Assembly: GCF_018446385.1 (NCBI RefSeq)
Contig: NW_024589857.1
Location: forward strand, 1-64,000
Source: Zingiber officinale
Lineage: Eukaryota > Streptophyta > Magnoliopsida > Zingiberales > Zingiberaceae
DNA length: 64,000 nucleotides
Reading direction: 5' to 3'
In this document: piece by piece, positions 14,313 to 24,474 of the stretch
How positions within the stretch are numbered: the first letter of the stretch is position 1
Layout of the letters: each line of letters starts with the position of its first letter
Notes under the pieces: generated by a model
The model's input: the letters and a program-made list of their open reading frames with translations, nothing else
Database searches by the model: none
Told to the model about the DNA's origin: nothing
Made by a program: the position numbers and the translations under genes

Positions 14313-17300
14313 TGTCTAAATACTATCCTTCAAAACAAGTAGCAAATTTGGGTACTTGTTGATTTGATGATTCTAGGAAATTATATTTATAGCCTGGATG
14401 TACATTTCTTCTAGTATGTATTCTTCTATTGGATTTATTCCTTTCTGAAATGTTGTGTTTGCATTTTTTTTCTCTTTCCTTAGTATTTTTTAAGTTTCCT
14501 TCTGCATAATTGTCTTTCTCGTGCTTGATTATGCCTGTTGTTGATGTAAATTCCTCATATGTTTGCAAATATTCCAGTATTAGGAGACGTGCTCTTGATC
14601 TACTCTATGGCATGTGCGACGTTACAAACGCCAAGGATATAGTCGAAGAGTTATTGCAGGTACAAGTGAATCTTTTGATTTGTTTTTTGCTTTTGTAGCT
14701 TTAAGTATATAAATATTATGCAATAGGAGGTCATCTGTGATCCTCACAAATTGTCTACTATTTCTCTTCAGTATCTTAATACAGCAGAGTTTGCTATGCG
14801 TGAAGAATTGGCACTCAAAGCTGCTATTTTAGCAGAGAAGTTTGCTCCAGATCTGTCTTGGTATGTATCAAATTTTACATCAAAGAACTTGTTTCACATT
14901 TATATAATTTGTATTGGCATCTCTCAAATGTTTCTCTTTTTTTTTGTCCAAGCATCATTGAGAGAATTTGAATGCTTGAATAGACAAATCAAATATCTTT
15001 TTTTTTTATCACAGAATGTAATTTCTTTAATGGATATATTCCATAATTATACAGCATGTATTTAGTTATATCATTATGATTGTTTCAATTGTAAAATTTG
15101 GCCTAATTGATGTTATTCTTCTTCTGCAATCCCATAAACAAACTGAGATCAGTTAGTAACAATACTGTCGCTAGTTAGTTTATCCTTAACCTTTGACAGA
15201 GAAATGGCAAAATGGCTCCTATGTGATGTTTGGTATGATCTGATCTTGATTAATTCCTTTTAATTTTCAAACATCAATTTCTCTTCTTAGTTATGCTTTT
15301 GCTTGGTCTAAATTGAGGCAATAAAGATTTCCTCAAGCAAGGGAATCTAAGTTACCATTAAGAAGGAGATGAAAAAAGGGCAGCCCGGTGTACGAAGCTC
15401 CTGCTATGCGGGGTCTTGGGGAAGGATCCATTAAGAAGGAGATGCTAATCTAGAATTCCACACCTTGTTAATATTGTAAAAGCTCTTGAGACTAAAATAC
15501 TATTGATGCAGCTAATCAAATTCTCTCCCTCCTTCCGTTCCAAATCACAAATCAGTCTTCTACCAAACTTTTCCATATCTTATTTCTTCCTCTTTCCCTT
15601 ATTCTTTCTCTGACAAAAGCATACCCAGGTCTGTGCCCTCTCTATTTCCATATTCCCTCTGGATTGTCTCAACCTCTGTATTCTCTCACCTTGCTTCCTG
15701 TCGCTGTTACCTCTATATATACTAAACCACACATGAATAATTTCTTTTAATGAAGTCCATGTTTTGATGTGTGATATTTTTCTATATTAAATTGAACTCT
15801 TTTACTAGAAATTCATCACAATCTCCTTTCTCCTTCAAATTTTTGACATGTCTGGAACTTCAATTCTTTTTACTTGTAGGTATGTTGACGTCATTCTTCA
15901 GTTGATTGATAAAGCTGGGGATTTTGTTAGTGATGACATATGGTATCGTGTGGTTCAGTTTGTCACCAACAATGAGGATTTACAGGTTCACACCATTTAT
16001 TGCTTATGTACTTGGTACTTGGTAGATCCCTCATTTTGGGTACATAACTGCTCTAGTGATATTGTACAGCCATATGCAGCAGCTAAAGCAAGAGAGTATC
16101 TTGAGAAGCCTGCTTTGCATGAGACAATGGTCAAGGTGTTTCTCTTATCCTAGTCTTCAGTTCTATCCAAATTGAGAAGAGAATCTGATAGCAAAAAGGA
16201 TTTTTGCTAATACTCTCTGCATTTCACCTCATTATGTTAGCTTTTGTCAAACTGCATGTAGTAGAATGTCTTTGTGCCACCATAGTACTTCCTCAATATG
16301 TACAATATAACTGGAGTTGAAAAGTTTTATTTGGATTGAACCTGTATGTTGAATTTTCTGAGTTCCCTTTAGAATGAAATGGTAAAGCTTAGCAATAGAC
16401 CTGCATGATTAATTATTTTAGCAATTTCTTTTTCATCTGAAACTCTACGGGAACAAATATCTGCTACAAAGTTGTTGTACTTCATGCACTTTATATGCCC
16501 TCATAAGTTTATTACAAGTTGTTTTATCTGAAACTCCAGGAGAGCAAATATCTGCTAGCAAACTGTTGATGCTTCATGCTTCATACACTTTTAGTTTTTA
16601 TGCCCTCATAAATTCCCTCACGTTTGAGATTATTGGAGTATATTTGTTGAAGTCATCACACTCCATAAACATGATCACTAACTAAAAATTTGTCAGTTCT
16701 ATCTGATCAAATTTTTACCATTATCTTAACTACAGTTGTAGTTCACTGACAGTATTATATTTCCCCTCGAATTGCAGTGTATGTGCCAACAATTGGTAAA
16801 TTGATGTACAATATATGCCTATTCTTCTAAATTTTATTGATGCATTAGGTGAGTGCTTATCTTCTTGGAGAATACAGCCACCTTTTGGCTCAGAGACCTG
16901 GCTGCAGCCCTAAGGAAATCTTCACCATTATTAGTGAGAAACTTCCTACAGTAACGTAAGCTTACAGCAGTCCCATTTTGGTTATCAACTGTTGATGTCT
17001 TTTTGGTAATGTATCAAAGAATTATTCTCTTCAGAACGAGCACTATTGCAATTCTTCTGTCAACATTTGCCAAAATCTTGATGCACAACCATCCTTCAGA
17101 TCCACAATTGCAAGAACAAATCTGGTCTATATTCCGAAAGTAAGTATTATCTTTTTATTACCTATCCTTTTTCGTTATGTATAAAAAATTATTATGTCTA
17201 TAATTTTGTATATTCTTTTCATAATTATAATGGGAAATGTTTCTGCACATTTTGGCAGATATGAAAGTTACATCGATGTAGAAATCCAGCAAAGATCTGT

Positions 17301-20300
17301 TGAATATTTTGCACTTAGTAGGAAAGGGACAGCATTAATGGATGTATTGGCTGAAATGCCCAAATTTCCGGAACGCCAGGTAGATCTTGTAATTGAATGA
17401 AGGAGTGAAATTTTTTTTCTTATTTTGCTAAAGCTAGTGGAAAGTAAAAGGTATATCATTTTCCAGACTAACACATGTTTTAATTGTCAACACTAGTCTG
17501 CTTTGATTAAAAAGACTGAGGATGCTGAAGTTGACACAGCAGAGCAAAGTGCAATTAGAATAAGGAGTCTGCAACAAACATCAAATGCTTTGGTTGTAAC
17601 TGACCAGCGTCCTGCAAATGGGTCTGTTCCAGTCAGTCAGCTTGCCCTTGTTAGGATGCCAAGTCAAAATATGGTTAGGGTTGAACCTTTCTATTAGCCT
17701 GTTGATAGTGATTAATCATGTTAATAATGCTTCAACAAGTTTAAATGCAATTCAGGAAGCTAGTAGTACTCATGATCAAGCTACCTCTCAAGATCAAATA
17801 AATCCTCAAGATCGAGAATTCTCCCATCAGAATGGGTCCGTCACTGCAGTTGTTCCTCAAGAGGTTCATCCTGCAGATCTCCTTGGAGATCTTTTGGGTC
17901 CACTTGCAATAGAAGGTCCACCAGCCCCTGCTGTTCCAGCTGAGCATAAGGACCAGAATCTGTTGTCAACACCGGAAGCTACACCTGATGCAGCTGGTCC
18001 CTTGGCACTGGCCACTGTCGATGATCAGCCAAACTCAGTTCAGGTACTGTAGTATCTTGTGTGGCTGGGGTGATCCATGATTATCCATTCTTTGTTACCT
18101 TTTTTTTTCTCAAACGCCTATACTTTGCAAATGATTGAATTACTTTGACAGTAATCCACTATGTTGCTTGAAGTTTCTTATTTTGGCATCATGTTAACCC
18201 TCTCTATCTTCTGACAGCCAATTGCAAACATTGCAGAAAGGTTCAATGCACTGTGCCTTAAAGACAGTGGTGTACTTTATGAGGACTCCCATATACAGGT
18301 TTTCAACATACTTGTTAAATTTAAGTCTTGAATATAGTATTGACTGCAAGTAGTTATTTTGTATGGTTCTTGGGCATGCCTTATTGATTTTTAAAAGCCT
18401 TGTTTGAAGAAAGGCCTTCTAAAAAGGCAAAAATGCAAAAATGAAGCATAACTTGTATACTTCCCTATCTTGAACTTCCTCAAATTATGCAGCTCAATTA
18501 TGAGTTTACTATTTGACCCTTGCCTTTCATTTCATTTTTTATTTTATTCCTACTTTGCAAATCTGGAGCCAGCCATAGTTGTTTGGCTTGCAAGTGATTC
18601 ATAGTTCCGAGTTCACACTGCTGCATGTGTGGTTGGGACTGTTATTTTACATTTATTTTTTTAATCAGGTTTTTCCTTCCCCCTAGATTTTTTTTTTCTG
18701 TGTAAGTTGTTCATTACCTTGACCTCCTCCTTTCTTACAGATTGGAATAAAAGCAGAATGGAGATCTCATCATGGACGTTTTGTTCTTTTCTTGGGAAAC
18801 AAAAATACATCACCTCTCGTCTCAGTGCAAGCTGTGATACTGCCTCCAACCCATTTAAAGATGGAACTTTCATTAGTACCTGAAACTATTCCTCCACGGG
18901 CACAGGTCTGGTGTAGTTATCTACTGCAGCTCTCTTTTTTTCTAATTAATAGAGCTCTGAAGTTTATTAGTTTTCCTTTAATGTACCAGGTTCAATGCCC
19001 ACTAGAAGTTGTTAACCTACGAGCAAGCAGAGATCTTGCCGTTCTAGATCTCTCCTATAAATTTGGAACTGCTGTGGTCCCACTCTTACCATGCTTTTAT
19101 TGTGTGTTTATACTAAAAGATCATTCTTCACCAATTTTTTTTATTTAATTCCAGGTTAATGTCAAACTACGGATTCCAGCTGTTCTTAATAAATTTCTGC
19201 AGCCGCTTTCAATATCTGCTGAAGAATTTTTCCTCCAGTGGAAATCATTGTCAGGACCACCTCTGAAGCTTCAAGAAGTGGTAAGCATCTAGATGAACCT
19301 ATATTTCTATTTTCTATCCATTTTCTTCTGCAAATTATTTGTCTTAAAGAGCATGAGGGTCAAGTTTTCCTCCATAAATTATTTTATTAATGATTTCTTT
19401 AAAGATAATATGAACTTTTATCTTTTGATTGTTTGGTCTTTTAGCATTAACAATTATGCATGAACATACTTCATGTTTGAGGTGATGTTTTAAGTTAAGT
19501 AATTTGTATTAGCAGATACACAGAAGACAAATGTTTGTAGCTCTCAAATTCTCAAACATCTTGGCTGCCAAGAGTTGAATTGCTAATTTAGCCTATACTT
19601 TGGATAATCTAAAAGATCTAAGCCTAATTTTCATTATTGACAAATATATTCCATGCATTTCTAATTTTCTGACAAATTCATCAAACTGTTTAAGTTGTCA
19701 ATTTGGATATAGCTTGTCCAAGCTTGCAGCTGCCTGGTGCTACATTGGCTCAATAATTGAAATATCTTGATTTTTAATTTCTACATTATATGTTAGATTT
19801 ATGGAATTCAGCTAAAACTATGAAATCATGCTTAATTTAACTAGAAATGGTATCATGTGGCACATGGTGTTGTCAATTGACTATAAGTTGAGCACTCGAT
19901 ATCTTTAAAGTGACGGTTTCATACTGCATAACAATTTTCTTCAATTCTGACCTTTCTGAGGTTGTTTGCAGCTTAGAGGTGTAAAACCTTTGCCCCTTTC
20001 TGAATTGGCAAACTTATTCACTAGCCTTCGCATGGCAGTTATTCCTGGAATTGTGAGTCGTCTCTTTCTTTGTTGTATCTTCCATGTTATTCTCTAATAA
20101 TAACAATACCCTTGTCTTCTTCAGGATACAAATCCAAATAATCTAATTATTTGTGCTACCTTCCATTCAGAGAGCACCAGGGCTATGCTTTGTCTGGTTA
20201 GTATAAATCTTTGTTCTTCTGACGTATTTTTTTCTCTCTCTCTATGCTCTACTGGTAATCATCCATGGTCCCATGTGTGAATACAAGTCATGTCTCCATG

Positions 20301-21642
20301 GTATGAATACTCTGTAATTACCAACTTCTGCAATGGGATGAATTTTTATATTCATCAAGCTTTGTTAACTGTCAATTACCTTAGTGATTACTGAAGATTC
20401 ATTGTGTATCAGGAATTACCTTCCTCATGTATTCTTGTCTGCCATCTGTCTTTTGTTTCGTACATTTACTAATATCCTTCAGCATTTTGGTTCACCTTTA
20501 TGTTGAATGTATGCTAGTATCTGTCGTAGGTTACTGATAACTCATTCAACTGTTTTTAGTACCAATTTCACAATTACCTTTATCTTTGACTAATTTGTCG
20601 ATAGGTAGAAGCGTTAAATCCTCGAAGAGTAGAATTAAGGCTAGAGGGAGACTAGATAAAATATTAGCCATTTTAAGAAAAACTTAATTCCTTTTTATTT
20701 TATTAGTGAGTGACATAGCTCAATGAAGTGCTAAGATCATGTGCCCAAGCCCAACAAAATTAAAGAAACACAACTTGTTGATGATGATCTTTACCGACGT
20801 GTTTATGTTGGTTCTCTTTTTCTCACCTTATTAATGTCAAGCAAGTTGCAGCACTAAATTTAATTGCTCTAAATATTACATGTGATATTACCTGACATAC
20901 CAATGGAGTGATAAGTTTCGTGAAGTGACCTAAATAAATGAGACAATCGCAGGTTGACGGTGGATATCTTGACTAATGTGTTTCTGTTGGTTATATTTCC
21001 CCACCTTGTTAATGTAAAGCAATTTATTATACTAAGCTATAAAAATACAGAACCTAAAACCCTCCTAGAGAACTGGTGTGAATGCCATTTGAATTCTTTG
21101 AGCATGAAACTTTTGTTGGCGTTTTACTATTTCAATTACAATGATTATTTACATTTCAGCATTTCCTTTTTGAGTATGTATATTAATGTGTTCATTATTC
21201 TACTATTCTTGTAGTTACAGAAACTGATTTAGGAAGACTTCTGCCGGAAATCAATTGATTTACTTTGTTGTTTATATGAAATTAGACGAGGCCATTTACA
21301 TTCTTGGCCCGTTGTCACAATTTGATGTTGCTCTGTTATGCTTCTGACATTTACAGATCAGAGTTGAAACAGACCCCACAGACAGAACCCAGCTTCGCAT
21401 AACTTTAGGATCAGGAGATCCAATTTTGACATTTGAGTATGTTTCACCTGAGTTTCTTACTCTGGCACCGTATCATCTTCTAACAGCATCACTTTCTTAA
21501 TAGGTTGAAGGAGTGTATCAAGGAACATTTGGTCAGCATACCAATGCAAGCACCTACACCAGGCATATCACCGATACAACCGCAATCACCAGTTACTCCA
21601 GCATACAACGATCCTGGTGCTATGCTTGCTGGGCTACTTTGA
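1503..21642 (+). CDS. AP2A: AP-2 complex subunit alpha (alpha-adaptin), 27 exons, intact
   Basis: Large subunit of the AP-2 adaptor that binds PIP2, cargo and clathrin at the plasma membrane in endocytosis. Exons joined by GT-AG introns with consistent phase: 1503-1634, 2877-3008, 3516-3641, 4665-4727, 4800-4897, 5018-5225, 11760-11831, 11914-12006, 12549-12650, 12834-12931, 14578-14659, 14772-14860, 15880-15985, 16070-16135, 16849-16955, 17035-17139, 17259-17379, 17497-17673, 17756-18043, 18218-18298, 18741-18905, 18990-19076, 19155-19280, 19972-20052, 20125-20196, 21357-21436, 21504-21642. They give 1031 residues, close to the usual plant length (about 1010). The protein opens [20 protein letters not shown] and ends in GAMLAGLL. 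The adaptin N-terminal HEAT trunk covers about residues 25-600, followed by a variable hinge (about 600-755, with [10 protein letters not shown] near 700) and a two-part ear (about 760-1031). The start ATG has G at -3 and +4. Intron 6 (6.5 kb) and intron 10 (1.6 kb) are enlarged by mobile DNA, yet no exon is broken. Exon ends are my reading and no transcript was available. Confidence 0.95.
5405..5829. other. Intron 6 left flank with AT microsatellite
   Basis: Non-coding intron DNA before the gypsy insertion. It contains a pure (AT)n run at about 5632-5662. The last five bases, TAGTG at 5825-5829, are the left copy of the retrotransposon's target site duplication. Confidence 0.7.
5830..6484 (-). 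repeat. 3' LTR of the gypsy element, containing a SINE
   Basis: This is the left LTR on the + strand and the 3' LTR in element orientation. It is 655 bp against 487 bp for its partner at 10653-11139. The extra length is one insert around 6035-6206, identifiable as an Au-type SINE. Outside that insert the two copies align end to end with scattered substitutions. Confidence 0.92.
6047..6206 (+). mobile_element. Au-type tRNA-derived SINE inside the gypsy 3' LTR
   Basis: The 5' part starts GGGGAGCCTTGACGCAACGG and carries an A-box-like and a B-box-like pol III promoter segment (GGTCACGGGCTCAAATCC near 6095-6112). It then runs through AGGGTAAGACTGTGTACAAT and CCTTCCCCGGACCCCGC to GCCCTT. This order matches the Au SINE family known from many monocots and dicots. 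It is absent from the other LTR, so it arrived after the retrotransposon. TTCAAC lies after the 3' end (6205-6210) and also at 6029-6034, but a 12-base stretch separates the latter from the 5' end, so the duplication is imperfect. Confidence 0.85.
6485..6500 (-). other. Polypurine tract of the gypsy element
   Basis: On the minus strand, the bases just before the 3' LTR read TTAGAGAGGGAGTAA. A purine-rich stretch directly abutting the 3' LTR is where plus-strand DNA synthesis is primed in LTR retroelements. Position and composition agree with that role. Confidence 0.75.
6490..6941 (-). pseudogene. Integrase C-terminus and chromodomain-like tail (gypsy), frameshifted
   Basis: In the minus frame the product contains [20 protein letters not shown], a GPY/F-type module of Ty3/gypsy integrases, followed by [11 protein letters not shown]. 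The last about 35 codons read as chromodomain-like only in a neighbouring frame ([10 protein letters not shown]), so an indel lies near 6580-6600. The module would normally steer integration to marked chromatin. As it stands the tail is unreadable. Confidence 0.8.
6910..7952 (-). pseudogene. Integrase zinc-binding and catalytic core (gypsy), broken
   Basis: The distal part has an HHCC zinc-binding region (HNEFHEG ... CPICQHNK) and the start of the catalytic core ([26 protein letters not shown]). A frame change near 7380 leads to a second piece with [20 protein letters not shown], the usual end of the core. The frame break falls inside the catalytic core, so the enzyme is dead. Confidence 0.85.
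7968..8531 (-). pseudogene. RNase H region (gypsy)
   Basis: A minus-strand reading frame shows [19 protein letters not shown] (end of the RT connection) and then the RNase H start [16 protein letters not shown], with [16 protein letters not shown] and [17 protein letters not shown] further on. These are hallmarks of Ty3/gypsy RNase H. It is one open piece but is cut off by stops from the RT upstream and the integrase downstream. Confidence 0.87.
8540..9330 (-). pseudogene. Reverse transcriptase (gypsy), fragmented
   Basis: The best piece (8616-8939) has [25 protein letters not shown] and the catalytic box FFDDILVYS, where the family usually has Y/F-x-DD. The N-terminal fingers can be traced upstream to about 9330 only through stops and frame changes. 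The enzyme would copy the element RNA into DNA, but this copy is not functional. Confidence 0.87.
9369..9833 (-). pseudogene. Aspartic protease and zinc knuckle (gypsy)
   Basis: The catalytic box is visible as [13 protein letters not shown] in one frame, followed across a stop near 9557 by [17 protein letters not shown] and [12 protein letters not shown], which match the body of Ty3/gypsy proteases. Just upstream (about 9800-9845) is a CCHC-type zinc knuckle of the form CFNC...GH..C, marking the end of gag. Confidence 0.83.
9859..10640 (-). pseudogene. gag capsid region (gypsy), frameshifted
   Basis: Successive minus-strand pieces cover the gag protein. They include [12 protein letters not shown], then [18 protein letters not shown] with [13 protein letters not shown] (a retrotransposon gag core), and a C-terminal piece with [20 protein letters not shown]. 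At least two frame changes break it (about 10150 and 10300). The start is close to the primer binding site. Confidence 0.83.
10636..10652 (-). other. Primer binding site of the gypsy element
   Basis: On the minus strand the bases after the 5' LTR read TTAGTATCAGAGCTCG. This resembles the TGGTATCAGAGC complement of initiator methionine tRNA that primes most plant LTR elements, with changes at the first bases. Confidence 0.75.
10653..11139 (-). repeat. 5' LTR of the gypsy element
   Basis: Right-hand LTR on the + strand, 487 bp, beginning TGTTGAGACCC and ending CCATAACA. It lacks the SINE seen in its partner and has a longer T-run near 10808. TAGTG follows it directly as the right target duplication. 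Confidence 0.92.
13440..14262 (+). pseudogene. Endogenous pararetrovirus (Caulimoviridae-like) fragment with coiled-coil and movement-protein-like region
   Basis: Lies in intron 10 of AP2A, in sense orientation. The first open stretch (to 13729) has a CAA-encoded glutamine run and then a heptad-rich helical sequence. Its stop overlaps the next ATG as ATGA (13726-13729), the leaky-scanning arrangement of badnavirus-like genomes. The second stretch (13726-14082) contains [15 protein letters not shown] and [11 protein letters not shown], which I read as the 30K-type movement protein core. The homology continues in another frame from about 14060 ([19 protein letters not shown]) to about 14250. 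The indel there, the missing capsid, RT and RNase H regions, and the microsatellite at the 3' end mark it as a dead fragment. Virus group not determined. Confidence 0.62.
14258..14308 (+). repeat. Compound (GT)n(GA)n microsatellite
   Basis: About 11 GT repeats run directly into 14 GA repeats inside intron 10 of AP2A, exactly where the pararetrovirus-like homology stops. Likely length-polymorphic. Confidence 0.95.
15372..15427 (-). mobile_element. 5'-truncated Au SINE tail with 17-bp target duplication
   Basis: Only about 56 bases of SINE remain, in reverse orientation: AAAAAAGGGCAGCCCGGTGT, then ACGAAGCTCCTGCTATGCGG and GGTCTTGGGGAAGGAT, the complement of the 3' end of the Au family. The flanks are identical 17-base copies of CCATTAAGAAGGAGATG at 15355-15371 and 15428-15444. 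Severe 5' truncation with a long target duplication is the signature of LINE-type target-primed reverse transcription. It sits in intron 12 of AP2A. Confidence 0.88.
16430..16625 (+). repeat. Diverged tandem duplication in AP2A intron 14
   Basis: A segment starting TTTCATCTGAAACTC and passing AAATATCTGCTA and TATGCCCTCATAA is repeated about 90 bases on, with substitutions and a small insertion. It is a local intronic duplication with no coding signal. Confidence 0.7.
20765..21030 (+). repeat. Imperfect direct repeat in AP2A intron 25
   Basis: The block around 20775-20845 (GTGTTTATGTTGGTTCTC ... CACCTTATTAATGTCAAGCAA) reappears about 177 bases later (GTGTTTCTGTTGGTTATA ... CACCTTGTTAATGTAAAGCAA). 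The intron is long (20197-21356) and otherwise featureless. Confidence 0.65.
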
Positions 21643-22314
21643 AATCTTCAAGTGCTATATTGCCTTTTCAGATTTAGAGAGCGATGTGCCACAGACGAAC
21701 CTTGTAGACTGCAGCACGGACGAATGACTATTAGTATGAGGGCGTACAGGAGAAATGCTGAGCCAATCGATCATTTGTTAAACAGGATTGCATTCCGTGT
21801 CAAATTCTTTTGGGCTTCTTCGTTTGTCCCAGTGTCAAGGTTTTGCTATATTGTGTATGATTTATCATTTTCTTTTTCCTTGTTTTTTGTAATGCCCCTA
21901 TTTCTTCATTGAGTCTAGCGGATACAACAATGCCATTGTAAAATTCTGTTTTGACGTGATTTTATCTCATGTATCAGTAACAAAATAGAGAAAATAATTT
22001 CAACAATTTGTAGGGGAAACATGTAATGATTCAACATGTGATGATCAAGGGTTTGTATATGCTATTTCAATCCTATTGATATGCGTTTCTCTTTCGTTTC
22101 AACGATTTTAGACAATTTAGTATTTTGGAATAATTAAATTGACACGAAATTAATTTTTATTATGTGAAAAGCAAATAGAAACTCGCTAAAATTAGTGAAA
22201 ATATTAAAATAATATATAATTAAATTGACAATTCAGTTTTTTTAATTTATTTGATTTTTATTTAGATCTCGTTTGTATTTTGATGTCTAAATAAGTGTTC
22301 GCTCTTAGGGCAGT
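21643..22314 (+). other. AP2A 3' UTR and downstream flank
   Basis: No coding signal. The T-rich stretch after the stop (21643 to about 22000) is probably the 3' untranslated region. No single clear poly(A) signal can be assigned. From about 22100 the DNA becomes AT-rich intergenic sequence up to the start of a DNA transposon relic. Confidence 0.5.
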
Positions 22315-23395
22315 CACATTGCTCCTGTTGATAGGTGTTATAATAACCCTTTAGTATTAAAACCATTGTGAAGGGGTTGAATGTGCTCAAGATGATGTGA
22401 GGTCGGCCAGCTTGGCTCACCCCATAAGTATTATTTTTATTTTATTTTAATTATTAAAAAATTATAAATTTTAAAATTAAAAGTTAAATAAAATGGGTAA
22501 ATATAAAACACGAGTATAATTTTTAAATAAGATTATTATTAAAAATAATTTTAATATTTTAAAATATATTTATTTAATATGATATAATTTTAAGATAATT
22601 GAGTGATTGTGAGATCCATCAATAATGAGCGTTAATATTAAAATGAATTAAGGTGAAAGAAATATGTTGTTATATATATATATATATATATATCATGTGA
22701 GAGAAGCATGATAGGGTACTAAGTATTTTTTATTAAAACATTAAAAAAAAATTTAAAATTATTAACCAACAAATAAAATCGAATTAGTGGTATATGTTTT
22801 ATAAGATTAAAATAAAAAAATTAAACGGCTAGTAAATCTACACAACGGCTAGTTAACAATTATTTTAATAAAAAAAATTATCTATAAATACTCATAATCT
22901 TACCCAACTTATTTCCATCATACAAATACCTAAATCCCTCTAAAAAAACTCTTTTCTATTATTTTCCCCATAAATGGATAAAAATAATCGAGGATTTTTT
23001 AGAAAATACTTCTTCCTAAAATTCATAAATTCTACCAAATTATCTACATAATTCATACCCACCAACTAATCCATATGATCCATATCCATCAAATTATCTA
23101 TATAATCCATAATTTATAAAACTATCCATCTAATTCACATGCAACTGGTATGTTTTTTACTTCTCCAACGAAAAATAAATCATTTACTTCAACTTTTGTT
23201 TCGGAGACTCAACTGTCTGACTGCGAATCTCCAATTGAATTCGTAAATTTGGAGAAGGCGGATATAAGAAATTGGTTAACATGAAGTAAGGTTGAAGATG
23301 AAGTTTTAGCGAAATCGTTTATTACTATCAGCAATGATCCGATCATTGGCAATTATCAGAAGGTGGATGCTTTCTAGGAATGTGTTGCAAGCTAG
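22315..23395 (+). mobile_element. PIF/Harbinger-like DNA transposon relic with decayed Myb-type ORF1
   Basis: The left end reads TTA then GGGCAGTCACATTGCTCC. TTA is the typical 3-bp target of PIF/Harbinger elements and GGG a typical start. About 800 bases in, after a leader-like stretch at 22840-22970, a reading frame around 23156-23385 gives ESPIEFVNLEKADIRNWLT, a stop, SKVEDEVLAKSFITISNDPI, then IGNYQKVDAF, a stop and ECVAS. This resembles the Myb/SANT DNA-binding ORF1 protein of PIF elements. One stop sits where that family has a conserved Trp (TGG to TAG). No transposase and no matching right terminus were found, because a satellite follows. Confidence 0.55.
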
Positions 23396-23439
23396 TACAA
23401 TGAGAATCGTCCAAGTACACCTAGTAGAATTGCAACATG

Positions 23440-24215
23440 TCAATCCAATGTCGATCCGAGCACATAGGAACTGGTCACATGTCAATTCGATGTCGTTTGG
23501 TCCATTAGTCAATTTTGAACAAAACTAATTGATAAACTTTAGAGTCTCTAAAAATTAAAACTTCAAAATATTAAGAAAGAGCATGGATCAAGGATCTCAA
23601 ATATGATGTGTTTCAGTAATTATCATCTATATTTCATTTATATTGAGTAAAAAAACCTCATTTATCGTGCTTGAATCGTGTTTAGAAAATTACTACGCTC
23701 AATACGATGTATCATAATAATATTAATGTGTATTTTCATGTTCAGGACACAAGCCTGAGCACATAGGACCTGATCTCATATCAATCCGATATCGTTTGGT
23801 TCATCAACTGATTTTGGTCAAAATTAACTGATGGACTCTAGAGACTCTAAGAATTAAAACTGTAAAATATTAAGAAAGATCATGGATCAAGAATCTCAAA
23901 TATAGTGTGTTTCAGTAATTATCATCTACATTTCATTTATACCGAGTAAAAAAATCTCATTTATCGTGTCCGAATCTACTGCTTTAGAAATTTACTATGC
24001 TTAATACAATGTATTGTAATGATATTAATGGGCATTTTCATGTTTAGGACACTAGCCCGAGCAAATAGGAACTGGTCCCATGTCGATCAGATGTCATTTA
24101 GTCCATCAACCAATTTTGGTTAAAAGTGGATGATGGACTTTAGAGACTCTAAAAATTAAAACTTTAAAATATTAAGAAAGAGCATGGATCAAGGATCTCA
24201 AATAAAAGATGCAAC
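23440..24215 (+). repeat. 300-bp satellite, block A (about 2.5 units, forward)
   Basis: The landmark TCCAT/TCATC before a (C/T)AATTTTGG-type core recurs at about 23501, 23801 and 24102, giving a period of 300-301 bp. Each unit has GAGCACATAGGA-like, CATGGATCAAGGATCTCAAA, TTTCAGTAATTATCATCTA and TTTCATTTATA landmarks in the same order. Units differ at many sites. The same family lies in reverse orientation at 26660-28280. Confidence 0.88.
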
Positions 24216-24474
24216 ATACACCCCCAAAAAAATCAACATCAAGTATAATAGTTAAAAACATGCCTCGCAAGGCATAATAAGAACAAGTCAACATACAAAG
24301 TACTAGGTGAATCCATATCAATACGTCAATCATAACATAAAACACATATCTAAGTCCATAGGTGGATGCTCGAAAGCATCAGTTGCATCGCCGCTAGGAG
24401 GAAGTGATGGAGGAGGATGACCTACCATCTATGAGCATACTAGGCCATGCAATAAAGTTATTCTCATCCGAATA

